Positions 1-5,143 of a stretch of 6,758 bases of DNA are shown here, piece by piece (position 1 is the stretch's first letter; the number at the start of each line of letters is the position of its first letter). This DNA is from Gemmobacter sp. (GTDB lineage: Bacteria > Pseudomonadota > Alphaproteobacteria > Rhodobacterales > Rhodobacteraceae), in contig DOMY01000065.1 of assembly GCA_003509785.1 (NCBI GenBank), positions 9,141 to 15,898 on the forward strand. Reading direction: 5' to 3'. Under the pieces are notes generated by a model, which ran no database searches, was not told where the DNA came from, and saw only the letters and a program-made list of their open reading frames with translations. Both the position numbers and the translations under genes were made by a program.

Positions 1-19
1 CGTCCTGGAAATACTGCAT
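1..19 (-). CDS. 5' end of the next head-block gene (partial), probably a capsid structural protein
   Basis: An ATG at 19-17 opens a frame reading M-Q-Y-F-Q-D before the window ends. It is preceded by a perfect AAGGAGG (31-25) five bases upstream, and it starts 11 bases after the protease stop codon, so it is clearly a tightly coupled downstream gene. In Mu-like genomes the gene after the protease/scaffold is a decoration protein or the gpT-type major head subunit. The product here is therefore inferred from position only, since six residues are too few to recognise a family. Confidence 0.6.
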
Positions 20-24
20 GTCGC

Positions 25-31
25 CCTCCTT
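25..31 (-). promoter_or_regulatory. Strong ribosome binding site for the gene starting at 19
   Basis: The minus strand reads AAGGAGG, then five bases, then ATG. It begins on the last base of the protease stop codon (TGA, 33-31). Its strength suggests a highly made product such as a capsid protein. Confidence 0.75.
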
Positions 32-489
32 CAGGAGACAGCCTGGACAGCGGCCATATAGGCCGTGCCCGGGTGCTGGCGCTGGTATGCCAGCGCCTTG
101 GTATGGATTTCGAGCTGAGCGGGATCGACTGCCTTGCCGTCAGCGGCAAAGGATGGCGAGGACCCTTCTCCTGGCGCGGCGCCGAGGTCGAGCGCGCCGA
201 AGCTGACCACCTTCGGCTGCGCCGCCAGCACCTGGCGAATTGCCTCGGCCGGAGAAATCGCAGCCTCGCCAGCCGCGAATGAAACCGTCGCTTCGGTGGG
301 CAGCGCATCAAGTACGGCGACAACCTTCGCTTTTGACAGCGGCAACAGGCGACCTTCAGTTACAAGCTGCTCGGCAAAGCTGACGTTTTGCGCATGGGCG
401 ATTGCCATCTCGCGGTCGCGGATGGCTTGCTCGCGCGCGGCCAGTGCCGTTTCGCGGGCAGCGATTTCTGCGGGGGTATCTCCGGGCAC
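31..489 (-). CDS. Predicted nested in-frame scaffold protein (Mu gpZ-like), internal GTG start
   Basis: Codon 234 of the protease gene is a GTG (489-487) with a perfect AAGGAGG (501-495) five bases upstream, the same motif and spacing as the strong site before the gene at 19. Starting there gives a 152-residue protein containing the coiled-coil-like helix (runs of ARETALAAREQAIRDRE type) and the Pro/Ala-rich tail but none of the protease motifs. In phage Mu, scaffold gene Z is likewise made from an internal in-frame start within gene I, so position, frame and predicted structure all fit. The start site is seen directly; its use is inferred. The AAGGAGG also encodes Lys-Glu, so a chance match cannot be excluded. 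Confidence 0.55.
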   Translation of the reverse strand: MPGDTPAEIAARETALAAREQAIRDREMAIAHAQNVSFAEQLVTEGRLLPLSKAKVVAVLDALPTEATVSFAAGEAAISPAEAIRQVLAAQPKVVSFGALDLGAAPGEGSSPSFAADGKAVDPAQLEIHTKALAYQRQHPGTAYMAAVQAVS

Positions 490-1188
490 CGGGGCCTCCT
501 TCGGGTCATTGGGGTTTTTGTGGGGAGCGGCAAAGCTCGAGGGGTGGCCCGGGCCGGTGTCACGGATCAGCTCGATATCGGCGAGCCATTCGATCTCGTA
601 GCCAGGCAGCGCCTGATCTGCCTTTTCCAAGCCATGTTCGGCGATGAAGAACTCACGAAGTCTGCGGAACAGCGAAGCCGACCGCTCGAAGCCCGGATCG
701 CCGAAGCTGGCGAAATCGCCCTCGAAGGTGATTGCCTCATCGGGAGGGATCGAGAAGGCCACATTCTTCAGGCCAGTGACAGCTGGGGCGGCCGCGCCCA
801 GAAAGCCGATGTGCTTGGGATACCAGGTGCCGGGATTCGGATTGGCCGGATGGTGTGGGTGGAAAAACTGCAGGCTGACCTTGCGGTAGCGACCAGCCTT
901 CACCGCATCGGAAAATGCCGGTTCCAGATCCTTCAGCACCGCGCTCAGACGCTCGGTCGCCTCGTCATATTCGAAGCGATCCGCCCAGCCGAAGGCCGGG
1001 GCGTCCATGCTGGGGTGGCCGATGACAACCGGCGCGGGCGCTGTCTCGGAATCATAGGCCGTGGCAATCGCCTTCAGGTCATCGCCCGAATAGGTGAGTT
1101 CCGCCCCCTCCATGGAGGTAAACTTACCGGGGCGGAAAACCTCGATCCGGGCAGACGTCTTGGAAGCGGTTATGTTTTCGGTGGTCAT
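31..1188 (-). CDS. Mu gpI-like prohead protease with C-terminal scaffold region
   Basis: A 385-residue protein resembling the Mu-like prophage I protein family, the maturation protease that digests scaffold inside the procapsid. The N-terminal protease part (about 14-140) has the family pattern: IEVFRPGKF at 15-23, VVIGHP with His58 at 54-59, PAFGW at 64-68, KVSLQFF with Ser105 at 103-109 and HIGFLGA at 126-132. His58 and Ser105 are the likely catalytic residues, inferred by analogy with serine prohead proteases. Residues 210-238 are a Pro/Gly/Asp-rich linker, followed by a charged coiled-coil-like helix (about 239-268) and a scaffold-like tail. The ATG at 1188 is chosen because the family homology begins at about residue 14; its ribosome binding site is poor, with a GGAG 16 bases upstream. 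A 265-bp gap rich in repeats precedes it. The gene ends 11 bases before the next start. Confidence 0.9.
   Translation of the reverse strand: MTTENITASKTSARIEVFRPGKFTSMEGAELTYSGDDLKAIATAYDSETAPAPVVIGHPSMDAPAFGWADRFEYDEATERLSAVLKDLEPAFSDAVKAGRYRKVSLQFFHPHHPANPNPGTWYPKHIGFLGAAAPAVTGLKNVAFSIPPDEAITFEGDFASFGDPGFERSASLFRRLREFFIAEHGLEKADQALPGYEIEWLADIELIRDTGPGHPSSFAAPHKNPNDPKEAPVPGDTPAEIAARETALAAREQAIRDREMAIAHAQNVSFAEQLVTEGRLLPLSKAKVVAVLDALPTEATVSFAAGEAAISPAEAIRQVLAAQPKVVSFGALDLGAAPGEGSSPSFAADGKAVDPAQLEIHTKALAYQRQHPGTAYMAAVQAVS
495..501 (-). promoter_or_regulatory. Internal ribosome binding site within the protease gene
   Basis: The minus strand reads AAGGAGG-CCCCG-GTG inside the protease frame, at the junction between the protease part and the coiled-coil part. 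It decides the start of the predicted nested scaffold. Confidence 0.55.
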
Positions 1189-1242
1189 GGGGCATCCGGG
1201 TTAACTCCGGTCACCATGGCCGATCAGAAAACCCGAGATGCG

Positions 1243-1255
1243 CGGACAATGTCCG
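1243..1255. repeat. Perfect 13-bp palindrome (CGGACA-N-TGTCCG)
   Basis: Six-base arms flank one central base in the untranslated region upstream of the protease gene, about 55 bases before its ATG. It lies downstream of the promoter-like sequence at 1277-1304, so it could be an operator or a small leader hairpin. No binding protein is identified, and a short palindrome like this can arise by chance. Confidence 0.4.
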
Positions 1256-1276
1256 TATGGTCAGCCTGGCTGATGC

Positions 1277-1304
1277 GTTATCATCATGGGGCCGATGCGC
1301 CCAA
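1277..1304 (-). promoter_or_regulatory. Possible late promoter for the protease/scaffold/capsid genes
   Basis: On the minus strand, TTGGGC (1304-1299) and GATAAC (1282-1277) are separated by 16 bases, a weak sigma70-like pair of the kind that depends on an activator. It lies in the only sizeable intergenic gap of the window, directly downstream of a 12-bp inverted repeat. Mu has its C-activated late promoter PI at the same place, between genes G and I. The positional match is strong but the -35/-10 match is poor, so the exact promoter is uncertain. Confidence 0.3.
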
Positions 1305-1339
1305 CGATCAACGCCCTTGATGTTGCGGGGCGTTGATCG
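1305..1339. repeat. 12-bp perfect inverted repeat upstream of the protease gene
   Basis: CGATCAACGCCC (1305-1316) and GGGCGTTGATCG (1328-1339) are perfect complements separated by 11 bases. In RNA this would be a stable stem-loop. In DNA the dyad abuts the -35-like element at 1299-1304, a usual place for a dimeric activator. Neither strand shows a T-run after the stem, so it is not a typical intrinsic terminator. A second, mutually exclusive pairing (1302-1311 with 1317-1325) overlaps it. Confidence 0.65.
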
Positions 1340-1365
1340 CTGTCAGATTGCCGCAACGCGCGATT

Positions 1366-1385
1366 CTAACGGGGGGCTAACGGGG
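1366..1385. repeat. Tandem 9-bp repeat with 11-bp period (CTAACGGGG x2)
   Basis: CTAACGGGG occurs at 1366-1374 and again at 1377-1385. An 11-bp period is about one DNA helical turn, so both copies face the same side, as expected of a pair of protein-binding sites. It lies 26 bases beyond the 12-bp inverted repeat, on the upstream side of the putative promoter. Confidence 0.5.
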
Positions 1386-1453
1386 CAATCGCCCTTCGCG
1401 CGGGCAACCGGACCCACGGCATGCTTATGCCGCCCTGTGGGCAAATCCTGAGG

Positions 1454-2050
1454 TCACCCATTTTCGAGGCCGAGCCAGTCTTCTGCGAGAGCAATAATCT
1501 CCTTTTCATCAGCTGGCGAGATGCCGAGGAAAGGGCGCGCAGGCATGGTGATCGTATAGGCCGGTATATCGACCTCGGTCGCCCGCGCCCCCTCCGAGTC
1601 GCTGGAAACGAACTTCCGGCCAAGGGTAAGCGTGTTCGGATCATAGTGACGGTAGATCCGCCCCTTGCGCGCTGGAATGGCAATGGTGCCGCCGAACTGG
1701 TGGATTGCGCCATATGGAACAGGCGTGCCCAGCCGGGCGGCGTCATTATCCGAGGTGAAATTCAGAGAGCCTACCAGTGAACTTTGTTTGGCCTTGGTGT
1801 TGGATCGCAGGATGGTAAGTGGCACCTGACCGAGGCTCTGGCGCCGCTTGATCGTAGCTGGTCGCAAGCGCTGCCACGGCTTGCCGTCGGGGCCAGCCTG
1901 CTTCCTGAAATTCTCCCTGGCAGAATCGGCCAGCAGCTGGCCTACAGCCCGATAGAAGCCGCGCCGTTGCTCTATCCGGCCTATGATCGCCGCCAGGGCC
2001 GCACTGGTCTCGCTATCATCGACTTCAAAGCTGAAGGTGACGCCTGCCAT
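1454..2050 (-). CDS. Mu gpG / P2 gpS-like virion morphogenesis (tail completion) protein
   Basis: A 198-residue protein of the phage virion morphogenesis family (Mu gpG, P2 gpS), which works in completing or joining head and tail. Family signs are FRKQAGPDGKPWQRL (48-62), TIKRR (66-70), the SLVGSLNF segment (91-98), ARLGTPVPYGAIHQFGG (105-121) and MPARPFLGIS (169-178), with an acidic helix at the C-terminus. Residues 122-168, between the HQFGG and MPARPF motifs, include a basic IPARKGRIYRH stretch and look somewhat long for the family. The start at 2050 is chosen because GAGG (2062-2059) lies eight bases upstream and the homology begins just after it. The frame stays open to an ATG at 2218, but that would overlap the previous gene, and the extra 56 residues look unrelated to the family. 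The start lies 103 bases after the minor head protein stop. Confidence 0.87.
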   Translation of the reverse strand: MAGVTFSFEVDDSETSAALAAIIGRIEQRRGFYRAVGQLLADSARENFRKQAGPDGKPWQRLRPATIKRRQSLGQVPLTILRSNTKAKQSSLVGSLNFTSDNDAARLGTPVPYGAIHQFGGTIAIPARKGRIYRHYDPNTLTLGRKFVSSDSEGARATEVDIPAYTITMPARPFLGISPADEKEIIALAEDWLGLENG

Positions 2051-2131
2051 GTGGAAATCCTCGTAGATCTGCGTTATATAGGGTCTGTCAGGGGTGCGAT
2101 GATCGTGGTGGTCCAGATAGCTCCCTGCCGC

Positions 2132-2155
2132 GACGACCGTGCCACGGCGGTCGTC
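2132..2155 (-). other. Stem-loop at the end of the minor head protein gene
   Basis: GACGACCG (2132-2139) and CGGTCGTC (2148-2155) form a perfect 8-bp GC-rich stem with an 8-base loop, overlapping the stop codon at 2156-2154. No T-run follows on the minus strand, so it is more likely an RNA-stability or processing hairpin, or a weak attenuator, than a full terminator. The genes downstream belong to the same block. Confidence 0.4.
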
Positions 2156-3737
2156 AGTCGTCCTCCCCCCGCTTGTAGACGAGCTTCCCACCCCGCCTAG
2201 CGTCCAGGGCCTTCGCATCAGGCTGCCGGTTTTTCTTGGTCGGGTTGTAGGCGGTGACGGCTTCCCACCATTTGCGGCCCATTTCGAAAACGATCATCAG
2301 ACCTGTCTTGCCATCGGTCCTGACATAGCGGCGATCGACGATCAGCTCTTCGCGGCCAGTCGCTTTGTCGATCTTGCGCGCCAATCCGACCCAGATCTCG
2401 TCGGGGTCCATCAGTGTTTCGGCCATGAGGGGCGTCAGCGTGGCTCGATCACGTTTACCCACCTTCCAGAGCCCGGTGCCCGATTCACGGAACAATTCGT
2501 CAGAGATTGGGATCTGAACCCCTGCCGTATCCGTCCAAAGCACTGCCCGACCAATGGTAGCGCCAAAAGGCTGCAGAAAGGCGGTGACATAGTCTTCGTC
2601 AGGAAGGTTCAGAGGCAGTGGCTCCGCCTCGAAAGGCCGCGCAGCTTCCACCAAGGCGGGGAGTGGCTGCGGCTCATCGATCCTGACGGCATGGCGGCCA
2701 TCCGGCAGGAGCTCTCCGCCTTCGGCCTCCAAAGCCGATGGCACGAGGCCGCGCTCCCAGAGCTTACCAGGCTGATAGTCCCAGCCCAGCCCGATCCCTT
2801 GAGGCATCTGGACAGTGCGCTGATTGGTGCGCTCCAGAACGCCACGCATGATGTCCTTGGGCGGGATCTGACCCCATCGCGCTTGCTGCCGGGCGCGCCG
2901 CTCCGACATCGACCTGACACCGCAGCTGCAGACCCAGTCATTCGGGGGGAAATGCTTGTCCCACCAAGGATCGTCCCAGAGCGCCAACAGACCGTCCCAA
3001 GACAGGTGCAGCGGGCGAGGCTGCAGCGGGGTGCGACTTTCACCATGGATATATTGCCACCACGGCATGAGCGACACCACATCGGGATCGCGCATCTGCG
3101 CCAGTCGACCGGCCATGTAACTGGTGCGGATATTAGTCTCAAAGATGGTACGGATGCGCCATTCGCGGTTGCCGCGATAGCTCCAGCCATATTTCTCGAC
3201 AATCCGGTCGAACTCGCCGGTGAAGGCCTTGAAATCATAGGTCTTGGCGCCGTCGACGATGGCCGCCTGAAACTCCTCTAGCATGGCTATATCGGTGGCA
3301 CCTGCGATGACGAACTTGCGGTCGTGATCGCCCTGCATCGCGTCGGTCCAGACCCGCGTCGGCGCCGGGCGCTTCTGACGCAGAAATTCTGCCTGCAGAT
3401 CGAAGCTCTGGCTGATAGCGTTGGTGGCAAGGCTGGTGGTCAGCGGCGCGGAAAACCCTTCCTCGTCCATGTCCTGCCAGACGGCCTCGCGGCCCTCCAA
3501 GGCGGCCAATACAAGGGATGATCCCAGAAGGGCCGCTAAGGCCGCAGGCTTCCAGGTGGCCGCCAGTTCGATCAATCTTCGTGCCGCATCGTCAAACCCC
3601 TCAGCACTCTCGAAAACCTGACGGATATCGGCTAGACGCGCCTCGATCAGCGGGCGAGCAGCAGCGGTCGCCTCGTTGGCGATTTCATGGGGGCGATCCG
3701 CTACACCGAAGGAGCAATGTGGGCAGCCAGCTGTCAT
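2154..3737 (-). CDS. Mu gpF / SPP1 gp7-like minor head protein with C-terminal PBECR2-like domain
   Basis: A 527-residue head morphogenesis protein. After a helical N-terminal half, the Mu F family core runs from about 190 to 285: IRTIFETNIRTSYMAGR (195-211), PWWQYIHGESRTPLQPRPLH (225-244) and FPPNDWVCSCGVRSM (263-277) with Cys270 and Cys272. Such proteins bind the portal and are incorporated into the procapsid, and some are ejected. After a Pro-rich linker (353-380), residues 385-525 look like a separate domain with IGRAVLWTD (395-403), ISDELF (411-416), GLWKVGKRDR (422-431), MDPDEIW (443-449), ARRGGKLVYK (513-522). This pattern resembles the PBECR2 group of phage barnase/EndoU/colicin/RelE-like nucleases, recalled without a search. 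An isolated CPHC (5-8) opens the protein. The start overlaps the portal stop (ATGA), with a weak AGGGG upstream. Confidence 0.9.
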   Translation of the reverse strand: MTAGCPHCSFGVADRPHEIANEATAAARPLIEARLADIRQVFESAEGFDDAARRLIELAATWKPAALAALLGSSLVLAALEGREAVWQDMDEEGFSAPLTTSLATNAISQSFDLQAEFLRQKRPAPTRVWTDAMQGDHDRKFVIAGATDIAMLEEFQAAIVDGAKTYDFKAFTGEFDRIVEKYGWSYRGNREWRIRTIFETNIRTSYMAGRLAQMRDPDVVSLMPWWQYIHGESRTPLQPRPLHLSWDGLLALWDDPWWDKHFPPNDWVCSCGVRSMSERRARQQARWGQIPPKDIMRGVLERTNQRTVQMPQGIGLGWDYQPGKLWERGLVPSALEAEGGELLPDGRHAVRIDEPQPLPALVEAARPFEAEPLPLNLPDEDYVTAFLQPFGATIGRAVLWTDTAGVQIPISDELFRESGTGLWKVGKRDRATLTPLMAETLMDPDEIWVGLARKIDKATGREELIVDRRYVRTDGKTGLMIVFEMGRKWWEAVTAYNPTKKNRQPDAKALDARRGGKLVYKRGEDD

Positions 3738-5143
3738 CGCTGCGCCCCTGGCAGGGGAGGACGTTGCACAGCTGCCCCTAGCGCGGATGGTGGCGCGGCA
3801 GCCGCAGCTCCAGGCGAAACAAGGTCAGGCATTGGCGGCGGGATCAGACTCGCACGCAGCTCAACGATGATGTCGATCACCTCGTCGTCGAAATCCTTGA
3901 CCACGCCGGATGCGACCATGAAAAGCCGCGCCTGGCTGTCGTCCGCGATCCGGGCAACCATGGTCAGCACCGCACGCAGCGCAGCATTCGCGGCCACCGC
4001 AGCTTCAGCTTCGGCCTTTTTCACTTCAGCTTCGGCCTTTGCGTCCGACGGGCGCTCTCGCCAAACTTTTGGCAGCCCCGCGCCTGGGAAGTTGAAATCG
4101 ACCAGCCAGCGGATAAGGCTGTCCCGCAAAGTACCTGACAGAAGATCTGCATCGCTGTCCACCAGCAAGCCAAGCATGTCGGCATGGGTTTCGGATGCTG
4201 CGCGAGATCCGGAATTGCCAATATCGGTCGTCAGGGTTTCACCGCAGACGCAGATCGAGATTTGCCGATCCCAGTATTCAAGGAAATGCTGATATGTGAC
4301 GCTGCCCGAGCGCGAAGCCTCCAGAAACTTCACGTCGGACCCAACCGGCGCCACGATGGCCGAACTGGTGCGAGCTTGCGTCAGGATATTCAGCAGCCTG
4401 TTTTGTTCATCGCTCAGCGCGCCATAAGGCGAGGTGGCGACGACCGTTGGCCCGGCGAACTTGTCGAGGAAATGCAGCCAGAAAGCGATGCCTTCGCGCT
4501 TAAACAGGACCGGCCAGAACAGGCGCGAGCCAAGACCAATGCCGTAGGGATTGTTGCCCTTTACCGCATAGCGATGGACAATGAACTTCCGATCGGGCAG
4601 CTCATCGCCCTGCATCATATTACGCATGGTCAGCAGTCGCGGCCGCCAGTCTTCGTCAAACATGAACCTGCGCTGATCATGCGCGCGGATTTCAGCGGGC
4701 ACGATCGCCGCGCCATCGCGTTTCCAGACGATTTCCGAGATTGCAAACCCCTTCAGGGTCGCATCCAGCAGATCCTCGCAGATGCGGTCAAAGGGCAGTT
4801 CGCCGAACACGCTTCGCACAAAATCCGCCGCAGCGATATCCCGTGCCGCCGTCGAAAAGGCCTCAACCTTCCATTCCCTTGCTGTCAACTGCTTGCGCCG
4901 TTTGTCGAGAACTGACCCGGCATGTGTGTCGCGCTCGATCTCGTCATAGATCTTCAGGCCTTTGCCTGCGCCGCGCTGGATCAGCATGTCGTCCACATAC
5001 TGCATCACCCCGGAATAATAGGGGATGGTGATATCATTGCGGGCGTTAGCGATCATTCCTCTCGCCTGGGCGGGAAGATTCTTGCGGTTATCTGCCGTGT
5101 TGGCCTCGGCAAAGCTGGCGTTGCGTTTCCGTTTTCGGCTCAT
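3734..5143 (-). CDS. Phage portal protein, DUF935 / Mu gp29 family
   Basis: A 469-residue portal protein of the DUF935 (Mu gp29-like) family. The portal dodecamer forms the DNA entry vertex and docks the terminase. Recognisable parts are the basic N-terminus (SRKRKR), ERDTHAGSVLDKRRKQLTAR (70-89), FDRICEDLLDATLKGFAISE (118-137), KFIVHRYAVKGNNPYGIGLG (186-205), FWLHFLDKFAGPTVVA (221-236), CVCGETLTTDIGNSGSRAAS (298-317) and a D-rich ADMLGLLVDSDADLL helix (321-335). A charged KAEAE repeat (369-382) and a Pro/Ala-rich tail (435-469) follow. Length is normal for the family. The start has GGAG (5157-5154) ten bases upstream, and its ATG overlaps the terminase stop. The stop in turn overlaps the start of the minor head protein gene, so the three genes are probably translationally coupled. 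Confidence 0.93.
   Translation of the reverse strand: MSRKRKRNASFAEANTADNRKNLPAQARGMIANARNDITIPYYSGVMQYVDDMLIQRGAGKGLKIYDEIERDTHAGSVLDKRRKQLTAREWKVEAFSTAARDIAAADFVRSVFGELPFDRICEDLLDATLKGFAISEIVWKRDGAAIVPAEIRAHDQRRFMFDEDWRPRLLTMRNMMQGDELPDRKFIVHRYAVKGNNPYGIGLGSRLFWPVLFKREGIAFWLHFLDKFAGPTVVATSPYGALSDEQNRLLNILTQARTSSAIVAPVGSDVKFLEASRSGSVTYQHFLEYWDRQISICVCGETLTTDIGNSGSRAASETHADMLGLLVDSDADLLSGTLRDSLIRWLVDFNFPGAGLPKVWRERPSDAKAEAEVKKAEAEAAVAANAALRAVLTMVARIADDSQARLFMVASGVVKDFDDEVIDIIVELRASLIPPPMPDLVSPGAAAAAPPSALGAAVQRPPLPGAQR
4003..4040. repeat. 17-bp direct repeat with 21-bp period inside the portal gene
   Basis: CTTCAGCTTCGGCCTTT occurs at 4003-4019 and 4024-4040, exactly seven codons apart, giving a doubled KAEAE unit in a charged helix of the portal protein. 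It looks like an in-frame slippage duplication. Confidence 0.75.

Noticed and set aside
388..1320. Long plus-strand open frame (310 codons) opposite the protease gene
   Set aside because: It is antisense to a gene with clear family motifs, its translation shows no recognisable domain, and GC-rich sequence commonly gives long open antisense frames.
1305..1339. Intrinsic terminator at the 12-bp inverted repeat
   Set aside because: There is no T-run after the stem on either strand, so it is reported as a dyad or regulatory element instead.
1366..1746. Minus-strand frame of 126 codons running from the gpG-like gene into the intergenic gap
   Set aside because: Most of it overlaps the gpG-like gene in another frame. 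Only its last residues (from an ATG at about 1419, 18 codons) lie in the gap, with a weak AGGGCGG upstream. No conserved features are seen.
2051..2218. N-terminal extension of the gpG-like protein to an ATG at 2218
   Set aside because: It would overlap the minor head protein by 65 bases, the added residues look unlike the family, and a better ribosome binding site lies before the ATG at 2050.
3007..3030. Direct repeat TGCAGCGGG with 15-bp period in the minor head protein gene
   Set aside because: It encodes the PLQPRPL stretch within the conserved core and is explained by codon use for repeated Pro-Leu residues.
2139..3281. Long plus-strand open frame (380 codons) opposite the minor head protein gene
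   Set aside because: Same reason: a shadow of the gpF-like gene, with Arg/Pro/His-rich low-information translation and no supported start site.
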